Shown: positions 37,301 through 45,794, numbered from the stretch's first letter. The stretch is DNA of 64,000 nt from Erythrobacter fulvus (GCF_028595285.1 NZ_JAQQXQ010000006.1:62001-126000), one strand, 5' to 3'. The notes: generated by a model from the sequence alone, not told the origin. Translations and numbers: made by a program.

Positions 37301-37338
37301 CCGTCCGTCAGGGCGGAATCCTTCGGGCTGCCGGGCAC
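34330..37338 (-). CDS. MASE1 hybrid sensor histidine kinase / response regulator with Hpt domain
   Basis: 1002 residues. An N-terminal MASE1 membrane sensor (about 55-345, eight or more helices, with VAPVWLPNALAVVLLL) is followed by PAS (about 365-475, ITDAVLRYDLDGVCTY). HisKA has the phosphoacceptor His496 in FLANMSHEIRTPMNG. HATPase_c has NLLGNAVKFTEAG, DTGIGI and GGTGLGLSISRQLAGLLGG. The receiver (about 745-865) has Asp796 in LVLMDVQMPGCDG, and the C-terminal Hpt has His941 in LLHKLAGTAGMFG. All phosphorelay residues are present. The signal is unknown. It is convergent with the Oar-like receptor and divergent from the TonB-like gene. The exact start is uncertain; several in-frame ATGs precede the first helix. 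Confidence 0.93.
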   Translation of the reverse strand: MPGSPKDSALTDGSGVRMSCAGPETEAPPQPRAQRMRDAWLAHVRLAAGPIDHRSLVLSVLGGAAYLALACLSLLPDRGLAMVAPVWLPNALAVVLLLRARLGNEWLFLALAFLASLAANQVLQLPWQTALLFSLANIVEIALVVSLTRTADDRPIDMSRLSDLARFVWAGGLVGPLVSTVLVAPIMGGQLAAVREGSVTWFLTDSMAMVLIVPPGLLLVDWVRGGLPFASARRWEGFGLLIAGMTCALLVFNQAHYPLMFLIQPITLLHAFRLGSLGTAVHVAGVALVAGVMTWAGFGPIAAASSAGMTQLHLLQAFVAANFLTGLPVAAILAGRDRIMTQLEAGKRQVDLLAENITDAVLRYDLDGVCTYASPSVREVMGAPPETYVGKPVTARLHPEAHDRAMQALGRLFDGTSDKERVTYRRVEDNPDGSPVFLEADCAIIRNPETGLREGVVVAARDVTERVELELLLTRARRHAENAAQAKSEFLANMSHEIRTPMNGVLGFAELMLRGELDPDQRRHAQMIVESGRSMMMLLNDVLDLSKIESGQFGIDHAPVDLHATLAECAALHRLTAERKGLTLVFANDDDDLPRHDGDDQRRPWIVTDGLRLRQIVLNLLGNAVKFTEAGAITLAYAVGEDGIRISIADTGIGISANRLEMIFHPFTQGESDIARRFGGTGLGLSISRQLAGLLGGRIEVESEPGKGSRFTLVLPAQLAQAERAAEEAGDAEEAEMPPASRILLVEDHDINRMLVSEMLERCGQDVAIAHDGNEAIAMVIDSVMRDKLFDLVLMDVQMPGCDGYAATRAIRAEGIGPDLLPIIALTANAFPEDIAAARAAGMQAHLAKPVALRDLVRALQRWLPTRIVETVPVTEAGRARGERVSGWPVRPHSPRLLARWEARRREAVEAVRAALRDGTLAAPRPAAAAVSGETLALLLHKLAGTAGMFGEAALGESAAALERALAMEQSGEACVTLARELLALADHPAETGQRKIGDAAG

Positions 37339-37489
37339 GGCGGCTCCGGCGCCTAGGTCACAGTGTGTCGCGCGATCGATCCTTGCGCTCCATCGCCAAA
37401 ATGTGCGGTCGTGCTATAGGAAGTCGAAGAGCGATTCCGGCGTAACCTCGTCCGGAATGGAGGCACAAGCGATTGACAGGACGTCCGCG

Positions 37490-38209
37490 ATGCCGCGACC
37501 GATAGGCTTCCAGCGTCAACGTCGACGCCCCAGCCTGCCCTTGCTGGCGGGTATCGTGTTGCTGCACATCGCCGCGCTTTATGGTCTGGCGCGGGGTCTG
37601 GCGCCCGATTTCACCGCTTCGGTGCAGAAACAGGTGGTCTCGGCCTTTACCGTCACCGTCACAACTCCGCCGCCGCCGCCCGAAAACCAGCCCGAACCGG
37701 ATGAGGGGGCGCAAGGCGATCCGGGGAAGGATGCGGTGCCGCAGCCTGTGACGCAGCCTCCCGCGCCGCGCGATCTGCGCGAGGAAACGCCCCGCCCGCG
37801 TGCGTCCTCCACCGGCACGGCCAGTCGATCGGGTGCCACCTCGGCAGGCGAGGGGACGGGGGCGGCCGGCAGCGGGTTTGGTACCGGCAGCGGTAATAGC
37901 GGCGGCGGGCGCGGGGGCGTGGCCGTGACGAAGCCGGTGCATATTTCCGGCAGCATCGACAATGCGCGCGATTTCCCCGTGCCCGAAGGCGGACGTTCGG
38001 CGCGGCAGGGCACAGAGGTGATCGTGCGGGTGATCGTCGGCACCGACGGGCGCGCGCGCAATTGCAGCATCTATCGCCCGAGCCCCGACCCCGAAGCCGA
38101 TCGCATCACCTGCCAGCTGGTCGAAAGCAGGCTCGGCTTCCGGCCCGCGACCGATGGCCAGGGCAACCCCGTGGCAGCGCCGTTTTACTGGCGCCAGCGC
38201 TGGTTCTGA
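37490..38209 (+). CDS. TonB-like energy transducer
   Basis: About 239 residues. A basic N-terminus, one membrane helix (LLAGIVLLHIAALYGLARGL), a Pro-rich spacer (TTPPPPPENQPEPDEG), a Gly/Ser-rich linker, and a C-terminal TonB-type domain (EVIVRVIVGTDGRARNCSIY ... GFRPATDGQGNPVAAPFYW). It would pass proton-motive energy from an ExbBD complex to outer-membrane receptors. No exbBD genes are next to it. ATG 37490 has AGGA 8 bases upstream; an in-frame ATG at 37457 has no properly spaced site. Confidence 0.8.
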   Translation: MPRPIGFQRQRRRPSLPLLAGIVLLHIAALYGLARGLAPDFTASVQKQVVSAFTVTVTTPPPPPENQPEPDEGAQGDPGKDAVPQPVTQPPAPRDLREETPRPRASSTGTASRSGATSAGEGTGAAGSGFGTGSGNSGGGRGGVAVTKPVHISGSIDNARDFPVPEGGRSARQGTEVIVRVIVGTDGRARNCSIYRPSPDPEADRITCQLVESRLGFRPATDGQGNPVAAPFYWRQRWF

Positions 38210-38313
38210 TTGCGGGGATTTGCCCCCTTTTTGCACAGGCACGGCATTGGGGCTGGCATCGGCGTTTGGCTTGATATAGCCGACATTTGCGGCAGCAAGG
38301 AGCAGAATACGTC

Positions 38314-39354
38314 GTGCCTATCCACCCGGTGATCCTTTGCGGCGGAAGCGGCACCCGGCTGTGGCCATTGAGCCGCGTGGCGCTGCCCAAGCCGCTCCTG
38401 CCGCTGGTGAGCCAGGAAACGCTGTTCGAACAGGCGGTGCGCCGCATGGCGGGCGATGATCGCTTTGCCCCGCCGATGGTGGTGGCAGGTGCGGCCCATG
38501 CCGATATCATCAGCGATCAGCTGCGCGATACGCCGGGCGCGCGGCTGGTGATCGAACCCTGCGCGCGCAACACCGCGCCCGCGATTGCGCTGGCAGCGGC
38601 GTTGTTGCCCGAAGACGCGGTGATGCTCGTCTGCCCGAGCGACCATTATATTGGTGACAGCGCCGCCTTCCGCGCCGCGGCGCTGGCGGCAGCGGCGCTG
38701 GCGGCGCAGGATTATCTCGTATCCTTCGGCATCGCACCCGACCGGCCCGAAACGGGATATGGCTATCTCGAACGCGGCGATCCGCTTCCCGGCGGCTATG
38801 CCATCCGCCGCTTCGTCGAAAAGCCCGACCTCGCCCGCGCGCGGGAATATCTCGCCAGCGGCGATTTCAGCTGGAACGGCGGGATCTTCGCCTTCCGCGC
38901 CGGACACCTGCTGGCCGAACTGGCCGTACACCGCCCCGATATGGCGCGGCTGGTCAGGCAGGCGGTAAGCGAAGGGCGGGATGATGGCGCGCGCTTCCTG
39001 CCTGCGGCAGAACCCTTCGCCGCGATCGCGGGGGATTCGATCGACTACGCGGTGATGGAAAACACCGATCGTGCGGCAATGGTGCCGGCGGACATGGGCT
39101 GGTCCGACATCGGCAACTGGGCCGCGCTCGCCGATGCGCTGGCCGCTTCGGTGGATGGCAACGGCAATGTCGCCCGCGGCGGGCCGGTCGATCTGGCTGA
39201 CTGCAAGGGCGTGTTTGCGCAGACCGACGGGCCGCGCATCTCCGCCGTCGGGCTGGAGAATGTGTGCATCATCGTCAGCGGCGACGAAGTGCTGGTCACC
39301 ACGCGCGAGGGCGCGCAGGCGGTCGGCAAATTGCCAGGGGCCGCCAACCAGTGA
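38314..39354 (+). CDS. manC: Mannose-1-phosphate guanylyltransferase
   Basis: Makes GDP-mannose from mannose-1-phosphate and GTP. 346 residues from GTG 38314, with AAGGAG 11 bases upstream. The nucleotide-binding N-terminus is PVILCGGSGTRLWPLSR, with LPKPLLPL following. CPSDHYI, PETGYGYLERG and VEKPDLARA are further sugar-nucleotidyltransferase motifs. The C-terminal isomerase domain of bifunctional AlgA/XanB (about 470 aa) is missing and is supplied by manA, whose GTG overlaps this stop. Together they feed GDP-mannose to polysaccharide or glycan synthesis. Confidence 0.92.
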   Translation: MPIHPVILCGGSGTRLWPLSRVALPKPLLPLVSQETLFEQAVRRMAGDDRFAPPMVVAGAAHADIISDQLRDTPGARLVIEPCARNTAPAIALAAALLPEDAVMLVCPSDHYIGDSAAFRAAALAAAALAAQDYLVSFGIAPDRPETGYGYLERGDPLPGGYAIRRFVEKPDLARAREYLASGDFSWNGGIFAFRAGHLLAELAVHRPDMARLVRQAVSEGRDDGARFLPAAEPFAAIAGDSIDYAVMENTDRAAMVPADMGWSDIGNWAALADALAASVDGNGNVARGGPVDLADCKGVFAQTDGPRISAVGLENVCIIVSGDEVLVTTREGAQAVGKLPGAANQ

Positions 39355-40151
39355 CGGCGCGCCAGCTTCCCACCCGCATGGTCGCCAAGGTCTGGGGTCG
39401 CGAGCAGCTGCCCGCGCCTTTCGTCGCGCCGCAAGGCGAACGGATCGGGGAGATCTGGTTTGAACCGCCGCCCGAATTGTCGCAGGTGCTGGTGAAATAC
39501 CTGTTCACTTCCGAAAAGTTGTCTGTCCAGGTGCACCCGTCCGATGCCGATGCGTTGCCGGGCGAGGCTGGCAAGGAAGAATGCTGGCTGGTGCTCGACG
39601 CCCAGCCAGGCGCCCGCCTCGCGATCGGCTTTGCGCGGGAGGTTTCGTCACAGGAGATTGAGGCCGCCGCGCTTGGTGGCACGATCGAGAACCTGCTCGC
39701 CTGGCATCCCGCGCGCGCGGGCGATCTGTTCTATCTTCCTGCCGGTACCGTTCATGCCATCGGCCCCGGCGTGTCGCTGGTAGAGGTGCAGCAGAACAGC
39801 GACACCACCTTCCGGCTTTACGACTATGGACGCCCGCGCGAGCTCCACCTCAAGCGGGCGCTGGCGGTGGCCGAAGGCGGTCCCTACGCGGCCGAGCACC
39901 GCCGCAGCATCGCTGCCGGTCAGGTGCTGGTCAACGGACCGCATTTCCGGTTTGACCGGATCGAAGGCGTGCCCGATGCCGCGACGATCGCCGCATATGA
40001 CGGCGCGATGCTGGCCTTGCCGCTAGCTGGCACAGTCGCCGCGTTGGACGGCACGGCGCAGGCCGGTGCGGGGGAATGTCTTTATGCGCCGGGTCTTGGC
40101 GGCCTCGATTTCAGCCGCGCCGAGGTAACGCTGCTGGTGCGCCCGGCTTAG
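39351..40151 (+). CDS. manA: Class I mannose-6-phosphate isomerase
   Basis: Interconverts fructose-6-phosphate and mannose-6-phosphate. 266 residues from a GTG that overlaps the manC stop (GTGA). Zinc-site motifs are QVHPSDADAL near the N-terminus and PAGTVHAIGPGVSLVEVQQNSDTTFRLYDYGR further on. KVWGREQLP at the start and LHLKRALAVAE later are typical of the short bacterial class I form, which is smaller than the ~390-residue enteric enzyme. It converges with the bacteriophytochrome gene with a 4-base gap. Confidence 0.9.
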   Translation: MTARQLPTRMVAKVWGREQLPAPFVAPQGERIGEIWFEPPPELSQVLVKYLFTSEKLSVQVHPSDADALPGEAGKEECWLVLDAQPGARLAIGFAREVSSQEIEAAALGGTIENLLAWHPARAGDLFYLPAGTVHAIGPGVSLVEVQQNSDTTFRLYDYGRPRELHLKRALAVAEGGPYAAEHRRSIAAGQVLVNGPHFRFDRIEGVPDAATIAAYDGAMLALPLAGTVAALDGTAQAGAGECLYAPGLGGLDFSRAEVTLLVRPA

Positions 40152-40155
40152 TCGC

Positions 40156-42693
40156 TCAGCCTGCGATCAGCCGTTCGATATCGCCCTTGCCATAAGGCTT
40201 GCGCAGCACTCCCGACGCGCCGAGCCGGTCGAATGTTCCGCCGCCTTCGGCATAGCCGGTCGCCAGCACGAAGCGCACACCGGCATCGCGCAGGGCGGCG
40301 GCAATCGGCTCGGAACTTTCGCCCCCCAGATTGAAGTCGATCAGCGCGAAGTCGGGCGGGCTTTCGGCGATTGCGGCCAGTGCCCCTGCGACGCTGCTTT
40401 CCACCCGGACTTCAGCCACGCCGAGACGTTTGAGGTTCTCCTCGGTGTCGAGCGCGATGATGATGCTGTCCTCCACCACCAGCACCCGCGCGGGAAGCGA
40501 GGGGTCTGATGCCGGTGCGGGCGCGGATGGGGGCGCCGTTGCAGGCGCGGGGCGCGTCGTGGCGGCATCGGCCAGATGACGCTGCGGGATGAGGAAGTCG
40601 GCCTCCAGTCCCTCCAGCCGGAAGCGCACATCGGCTTCGCCGCCCAGATCATGCGGGATCGCGCGGCTGATGATGGTCGAACCAAACCCCTGCCGCGCGG
40701 GCGCGCTGACCGGCGGTCCGCCTGCCTCGCGCCAGCCCAGCGCAAGATCGCCGAACGCCGTGCGCGCCAGCCGCACCTCAAGCCGTCCCGCCCGCGCCGA
40801 CAACGCGCCGTATTTGGCCGAATTGGTCGCCATTTCATGCACCACCAGTGCCAGCACGGTATAGGCTTCAGGGCCGAGCGCGACGTCCTCTCCGCTCAGC
40901 GTAAAGCGGGCAGCGCCGGTGCCCCGATAGGGCGCGAGTTCGGTTTCCAGCAGATCGCGCAGCGAGGCCGGGCCCCAGTTCTTGGCGGTGAGGTTTTCAT
41001 GCGCGGCGGCCAGTGCGGCGATGCGCCCGCCGAGGATCGCGGCAAAGCCGGGAACGCTCAACGCCTCGTGCTGCGACTGCGTCACCAGCGCCCGGATCAG
41101 GCCGAGGATATTGCGCACCCGGTGATTGAGTTCGGCAATCACCAGATCCTGCTGCTCGGCCGAACGGGCGCGTTCGCGGCTTGCCTCTTCGCCCAGCCGC
41201 AGCACCACTTCGATCAGAGTGCGGCGCAGGCGGGCAGCGATCTCGCATTGTTCGGCATCCCAGTCGGTGCTGCGACCGCGCACGATTTCCTGCCACGCGG
41301 CAAAACTGGCGCGCGGCTGGAGCAGTTCGCCGGGTGCGGCGCGTGCCTTGTCCGGATCGCCAGCCCAAGTGATTGTCCGGTCAAGCGGGCGGCGCCACAG
41401 CACCAGACAATCGCGGCTGGCGCGCGACAGCGGCAGCATCAGCGCACCGGCGGCGAAATCGGCAAAACCACCCGCTTCGGGGATCTGATCGGCAAGCCGG
41501 TTGCTGGCGTGGACCCCGCCGCCCAGCGTGCTTGCCAGAAGGGGAGCGATCTTGCGGAACGCGGCTTCGTCCGGCGCGGCACCGCTGGCGCGGTATTCGT
41601 CCCCGACCAGCAGCGACAGCCCGTCATGCGGCACCGCATCGCGCAGCAATTCGGCGATCAGCGGCAAGCTGTCGGCCAGCGCCAACCCGCCCGTCAGCCG
41701 CAACAGCAGCCGGTCGTTGAGCTCGCGCGCGCGTGCGCGCAGTTCTTCCGACCGGGCGACCAATATCCGGTCAAGCATCAGGGAGAACGTCTGGCTGAGC
41801 AGTTCCGCCACGGTGCGCAGCGAGAACGGCGGCAGGCGCGGTTCACGATGGTGGCAGGAAATCATGCCCCACAGCCGATCGTGCCGGACGATCGCGATGG
41901 CGAGCGAGGCGCCCACGCCCATGTTGCGCATATAGGCAAGGTGCATCTGCGAATGGGCGCGCAGCATGCTCATCGACAGGTCGAGCGGGGTGTCGTCCGG
42001 CCCGCGTTCGGGGATGATCGGTACGGCGTCTGCGTCCATGTCGGCGATCACCCGGAAGCGATTGCGGCGGAACAACTCGCGCGCCTGCCGGGGGATGTCG
42101 GCGGCCGGATAGCGCAGGCCGAGAAACGGCTCCATTTCCGGCTCGCGTTCCTCGGCCACCACTTCGCCGCTGTCGTCGGGGTGGAAGCGGTAAACCATCA
42201 CCCGGTCATAACCGAGCATCTGTCGCACCAGCCGCGCGGCGGTTTCGCACAGGGACTGCGGATCGGAGAGAGCCTCAAGCTTGGCGATGACGGGCACGAT
42301 CATCGCCACGTGATCGGCGAAATCGTTGCGGGCGTGGGGTTCGAACTCGATCACCGACAAGTCGCCGCTGCGATGCACGGCGCAGTCGAACAGCGTGCCG
42401 TTGCCGGCAAGATCGAGCCCGAAGCGCCGCTCCGGCACGTCAATCCCGGCCAGACTGGCGAACGCCTGTTCGATCAGTTCGAGGGCTTCGGGGTCCAGAA
42501 TCGCGGTCAGCGGCGTGCCGGGGCCGGGCTGCGCGGCGAGGCCGAGCAGGTCCGCAAGGTTGGCCGAGGCATGGGCGAGCAAGCCTTGCGCATCGGCCGC
42601 AATCAGCCCGCCGAAATTCTGGATCGCGGCGATGTGGTGGATCGGCTCACGGTCGCACTCGGTCAGCGAATCCTGTCGCTGGTGGAGATTCAT
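40156..42693 (-). CDS. bphP: Bacteriophytochrome HWE-family histidine kinase with C-terminal receiver
   Basis: A red/far-red photoreceptor of 845 residues. The PAS domain carries the biliverdin-attaching Cys13 in LTECDREPIHHIAAIQ. GAF (about 140-310) has YPAADIPRQARELF and LRAHSQMHLAYMRNMGV, and a PHY domain runs to about 500. The kinase is HWE-type, with His524 in IAELNHRVRNILGLIR and VHEMATNSAKYGALS. It ends with a receiver domain (about 735-845) whose acceptor is Asp786 in ALIDFNLGG. The output partner is not adjacent. The ATG overlaps the heme-oxygenase stop, so chromophore synthesis and apoprotein are translationally coupled. Confidence 0.95.
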   Translation of the reverse strand: MNLHQRQDSLTECDREPIHHIAAIQNFGGLIAADAQGLLAHASANLADLLGLAAQPGPGTPLTAILDPEALELIEQAFASLAGIDVPERRFGLDLAGNGTLFDCAVHRSGDLSVIEFEPHARNDFADHVAMIVPVIAKLEALSDPQSLCETAARLVRQMLGYDRVMVYRFHPDDSGEVVAEEREPEMEPFLGLRYPAADIPRQARELFRRNRFRVIADMDADAVPIIPERGPDDTPLDLSMSMLRAHSQMHLAYMRNMGVGASLAIAIVRHDRLWGMISCHHREPRLPPFSLRTVAELLSQTFSLMLDRILVARSEELRARARELNDRLLLRLTGGLALADSLPLIAELLRDAVPHDGLSLLVGDEYRASGAAPDEAAFRKIAPLLASTLGGGVHASNRLADQIPEAGGFADFAAGALMLPLSRASRDCLVLWRRPLDRTITWAGDPDKARAAPGELLQPRASFAAWQEIVRGRSTDWDAEQCEIAARLRRTLIEVVLRLGEEASRERARSAEQQDLVIAELNHRVRNILGLIRALVTQSQHEALSVPGFAAILGGRIAALAAAHENLTAKNWGPASLRDLLETELAPYRGTGAARFTLSGEDVALGPEAYTVLALVVHEMATNSAKYGALSARAGRLEVRLARTAFGDLALGWREAGGPPVSAPARQGFGSTIISRAIPHDLGGEADVRFRLEGLEADFLIPQRHLADAATTRPAPATAPPSAPAPASDPSLPARVLVVEDSIIIALDTEENLKRLGVAEVRVESSVAGALAAIAESPPDFALIDFNLGGESSEPIAAALRDAGVRFVLATGYAEGGGTFDRLGASGVLRKPYGKGDIERLIAG

Positions 42694-43277
42694 GCGACAG
42701 CCTCCGCCGTTTGCGCTTTTTCGGCCAAGGCAAGGAAATGCGCGAATACCGCGGTTGCCGCATCGGTCGCCCCTTCGGCCTCGTCCGTCCCGGGGTGCTG
42801 TTCGATCCGGCTGCGCAAGGCCTGCCAGAAGCCGAGCATGGCATCATCACCCAGAAAGGCCATCGGCCATGCCCCGCCGCCAATCCGGCGCACCTGCTTG
42901 GCGATGCTGCGATTGCCGAGCGCCGAACCGGCTAGCACCCAGGCCGCGCCCAGCGCATGGCCGGCGCCGGTGCGGCCGATGGTGAACATCGGTGCAGGCT
43001 CAGGGGCGGGCCTGCCCAGCGCCGCCAGATCGTGCGCGATTAGCGGGGTCTGGTGCGGGGGATTGAGGCCGTCGGGCGCATGGGCATCAAGCCAGTCCTC
43101 GATCGGCGCGCGCGCGGCATGCTGGAGTTCTAGAAAGCGGGCATAGTCCTCGCGCTGCTGCCAGCCGCTGGCCTCCTGCATGGCGTGATCGAGCAGGTCA
43201 TGCGCGGCCATCGTTGCGGCACGAAGGTGGCTGCGCAGGTCGTCATCCAGCCCTTTCTGTTGCTTGCCCGCTGCCAT
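42690..43277 (-). CDS. bphO: Biliverdin-producing heme oxygenase
   Basis: Opens heme to biliverdin, the chromophore for the coupled phytochrome. 195 residues; the proximal heme ligand is probably His26 in TMAAHDLLDHAM. GAAWVLAGSALGNRSIAKQ matches the distal-helix glycine-rich motif (G..YVLEGSxLG) of bacterial heme oxygenases. The stop overlaps the bphP start in ATGA. Upstream are a 7-bp hairpin and a TGTC-N10-GACA motif. The wider operon holds only these two genes. Confidence 0.93.
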   Translation of the reverse strand: MAAGKQQKGLDDDLRSHLRAATMAAHDLLDHAMQEASGWQQREDYARFLELQHAARAPIEDWLDAHAPDGLNPPHQTPLIAHDLAALGRPAPEPAPMFTIGRTGAGHALGAAWVLAGSALGNRSIAKQVRRIGGGAWPMAFLGDDAMLGFWQALRSRIEQHPGTDEAEGATDAATAVFAHFLALAEKAQTAEAVA

Positions 43278-43293
43278 GAGACCTGTCTTTCCC

Positions 43294-43311
43294 TGCCCTT
43301 GCGAGGGCAGA
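43294..43311 (-). promoter_or_regulatory. Leader hairpin before bphO
   Basis: CTGCCCT, loop TGCG, AGGGCAG: a perfect 7-bp stem about 16 bases before the bphO start codon. It would lie in the 5' leader if transcription starts near the PpsR-like motif. There is no T-run, so it is not an obvious terminator. Confidence 0.35.
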
Positions 43312-43364
43312 ATGCCGGTCTGCCTTGCACGCCCGCCGCGTAAAGCAAGTTAGGCACGATTCCC

Positions 43365-43382
43365 TGTCCGATAATTGTGACA
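43365..43382 (-). promoter_or_regulatory. PpsR/CrtJ-type motif upstream of bphO-bphP
   Basis: TGTC-CGATAATTGT-GACA is an exact TGTC-N10-GACA palindrome, the recognition sequence of the photosynthesis repressor PpsR/CrtJ. It lies 88 bases upstream of the bphO start, in the gap between bphO and the PHA-protein gene. A site of this strictness is expected about once per 65 kb by chance, so its location is the main support. Confidence 0.5.
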
Positions 43383-43443
43383 GATCAAATCGGGTAAGGC
43401 AATCAATCTGCGAAGAGTTGCAGGCAGTAACGCCAGGGGGCGA

Positions 43444-43743
43444 TCAGGGCGCGAGCAGGCGCTGGCCTTCCTTCTTCACCGCCGCTTCCAGCGGGCCTTT
43501 CATCACCGAAAGCAGCATCGGCAGGTCCATGCTGATCACCACGTGATCCTCACCCACATCGACGCGGCCGGGGATGGACATGCCCATCACTTCGGCGGTG
43601 ATGTCCATCCGGTCATCGCTGCTCCAGCCGGTGGTGACATTGGCAAGACCGGGAGGGAAGAACCCGGCAATCTCGTCGGCATGGTTGCGCATTCGCCGGC
43701 GGACTTCCTCGCGGGAAAGATCGTGTTGCAGCGTGACGCGCAT
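43444..43743 (-). CDS. Polyhydroxyalkanoic acid system protein (PHA_gran_rgn-like)
   Basis: 99 residues. It begins with RVTLQHDLSREEVRRRMRNH and includes VTTGWSSDDRMDITAEVMGMSIPGRV, the pattern of small PHA_gran_rgn proteins, whose role is thought to be PHA-granule association. It lies 3 bases after xpaC and is the last gene of the telA-xpaC operon. No PHA synthase is in the window, so a more general cell-envelope role is possible. Confidence 0.8.
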   Translation of the reverse strand: MRVTLQHDLSREEVRRRMRNHADEIAGFFPPGLANVTTGWSSDDRMDITAEVMGMSIPGRVDVGEDHVVISMDLPMLLSVMKGPLEAAVKKEGQRLLAP

Positions 43744-43746
43744 GGT

Positions 43747-44565
43747 TTAGCCTCCCGTTTTGGTGGGCGCGACCGAGAAATCGGGCAAGGGCACGCCGGT
43801 ATCCGGCATTCCGCCGCCGCCGGTCAGATCCTCCAGCGCCTCGGCCCCGCCATAGCGGTATTCGAGATAGCGGCTCTTGATCGCCAGATCGTCAAGTGCG
43901 CCTTCCGCAAGGCGGCGGGTGACCCGATCGACTTCGCCAGACAGCTTGGTGAGGCTTTCGGTCAGGCGCTGGTCGGCGGTCTTGCCGGCGTGTTCTTCCG
44001 TGCGCAGCTGCGCCGGGATCTTGCGGTAATTGTCGATCGTCTCGGGGATATATTCGCCCACCAGCTCGCGCACTTCGGCCATCGCGGGTTCGTTGTCGCC
44101 CAGCCCCTTGAGCTGCACTCCGAGCGCGTCCAGCTGCACGCCCAGCTGATCGACGATCGCCTGCGCGGGGGGCGGGAGCGCGGGGCGCTGGGCTTCGAGC
44201 CACAGCTCGGTGCGGGCGACCATCTGTTGCGGGTTGCCCTGTTTGAGATCGGCGCGCCTGGGAACCTTCACCTTGGGGAAAACCCCAAGAACGCCAACCG
44301 CAACGACCGTGGCAAGCAGCGTTGCCATGAAGCCCCAGAACAGCAACGGGCCGATAACCGCGCTGAAAATCCCCGCCCCTACCCAGATCGCCACCACCGC
44401 CAGCGCGATGTTGCGCACCCGCTTGAGCAGGCTTTTCATCTTCAGCTTTGCCGAACCGCGCCCGATGCTCTTGGCGGGGCGGTGGGTGCCGCCGTCGCGC
44501 TGTACCGCAAGGCTTCGCTTGGCCTCGCGCAGGATGCTTTCGCTCTGGCGGGTACTATCAGCCAT
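43747..44565 (-). CDS. XpaC-like membrane protein, partner of TelA
   Basis: 272 residues. A cytoplasmic basic N-terminus is followed by two adjacent membrane helices (about 50-95: NIALAVVAIWVGAGIFSAVI and LLFWGFMATLLATVVAVGVLG). A long helical cytoplasmic part ends in a family-like stretch (ESLTKLSGEVDRVTRRL). This layout matches the XpaC family (5-bromo-4-chloroindolyl phosphate hydrolysis protein), which is regularly paired with TelA. The start overlaps the telA stop (TGATG). Confidence 0.8.
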   Translation of the reverse strand: MADSTRQSESILREAKRSLAVQRDGGTHRPAKSIGRGSAKLKMKSLLKRVRNIALAVVAIWVGAGIFSAVIGPLLFWGFMATLLATVVAVGVLGVFPKVKVPRRADLKQGNPQQMVARTELWLEAQRPALPPPAQAIVDQLGVQLDALGVQLKGLGDNEPAMAEVRELVGEYIPETIDNYRKIPAQLRTEEHAGKTADQRLTESLTKLSGEVDRVTRRLAEGALDDLAIKSRYLEYRYGGAEALEDLTGGGGMPDTGVPLPDFSVAPTKTGG

Positions 44566-45794
44566 CAGCGATCCAGAGCCAGCAGCGAAGGTTCACTCGC
44601 CGCGACCTTGGCCTGCGCCTGGGCCTGGCCTTCGGCGCGGGCGATATAGCCCTTGGACTTTTCGACCTCGGCCGACAGCGTGGTCACGGTCTGCTTCATC
44701 GAATCCAGCGCGCGGATCTTGAAATTGTCGACCTCGTCCATCGTGTCGTAGATGTTCTGGAAAGCGCGCTGGAGCGTTTCCAGCGGGATAGTGCTGGACG
44801 CCGCCTGTTCGTGGATCTGCGCGGTCTGTTCGCGCAGCAGCGTGCTGGTGGAATCGATGATGTCGCTGGTGGTCTGGTTCAATGCGGTAATCTGGCCAAG
44901 CACCAGCCGCTGGTTCGTCATCGCCTGCGCGACGGTGACGGCGGTGCGCAGGGCGCCGACGGTGGTGGTGCTGGCACGGTCGACGCCCTTCACCAGTTCG
45001 ACATTGTTCTTCTTGACCAGATCGAGCGCAAGGTAGCCCTGCACGCTCACCGCCATCTGGGTCAGCAGATCCTGCGTGCGCTGGCGGACATAGAACAGCG
45101 CGGATTCGCGCAGCGCCTTGGCCTTGGCTGGATCGGAGCTGTCGAGTTCGAGCGCCTTGGCCTCCAGCCGCGCATCCAGCGTCTTGGCGATGTGGATCAT
45201 CTGTTCCAGTTCGCCCATCGCCGCCCACAGCTTCTGCCGCTCGGTATCGATCGCGGCATTATCGAGGTGGAGTTCCTTCTTGCCGCTTTCGAGCCGCTGG
45301 AGGATCGCCGCGATATGGCCCTGCGCGGAGGTATAGCTGTCGAAGTAGTTCTTCAGCTTGTTGCCGAAGGGGATGATGCCGAGGATCTTGCGCGGGCCGG
45401 AAATCTTGCCCTTGCGGCCCGGATCGAGGTCTTCGACCGTCCGGCGCAGTTCGGCGAGATCCTTGCCGACGCTGCCGTCGGCATCCATCGCCCGCACAGG
45501 CCGGTCGAGAAAGCGGTTCGACATCGCCGCGGCGGCACGGATCTGTTCCTGCCCCATGCGGGTGATCTGATCGACCTTCTCGCCGAATTCGGGCGAATTG
45601 GCATCGATCGAGACTAGTTCGTTGACGAAGGAATCGACCTTGGTGTCGAGCTTGGATTTCTGTTCGGCGCTGACCGGAACAAGGCCCGCGGCCTGTTCGG
45701 GCGCGACTTCGGGCACCGGATCGGGCGGGGTCAGCGAAAAGTCCCCTGAGGTCGCGGTCGCGGTTGCGGTCGCCGTTTTGGTCTCGGTGCTCAT
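44565..45794 (-). CDS. TelA-family toxic anion resistance protein
   Basis: 409 residues from ATG 45794; an in-frame ATG at 45815 adds 7 residues and neither has a strong ribosome site. A Thr/Ala-rich disordered start is followed by an almost entirely helical, coiled-coil-like TelA domain (GKISGPRKILGIIPFGNKLKNYF, AAMGELEQMIHIAKTLDARLE, LRTAVTVAQAMTNQRLVLGQITALNQTT). TelA proteins are linked to tellurite, bacteriocin and envelope-stress tolerance, with mechanism unknown. A good sigma70-like promoter lies just upstream. Confidence 0.9.
   Translation of the reverse strand: MSTETKTATATATATSGDFSLTPPDPVPEVAPEQAAGLVPVSAEQKSKLDTKVDSFVNELVSIDANSPEFGEKVDQITRMGQEQIRAAAAMSNRFLDRPVRAMDADGSVGKDLAELRRTVEDLDPGRKGKISGPRKILGIIPFGNKLKNYFDSYTSAQGHIAAILQRLESGKKELHLDNAAIDTERQKLWAAMGELEQMIHIAKTLDARLEAKALELDSSDPAKAKALRESALFYVRQRTQDLLTQMAVSVQGYLALDLVKKNNVELVKGVDRASTTTVGALRTAVTVAQAMTNQRLVLGQITALNQTTSDIIDSTSTLLREQTAQIHEQAASSTIPLETLQRAFQNIYDTMDEVDNFKIRALDSMKQTVTTLSAEVEKSKGYIARAEGQAQAQAKVAASEPSLLALDR

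Noticed and set aside
40576..43146. Long plus-strand frame (856 aa) opposite bphP and bphO
   Set aside because: Shadow of two motif-complete genes; no signal or domain recognised.
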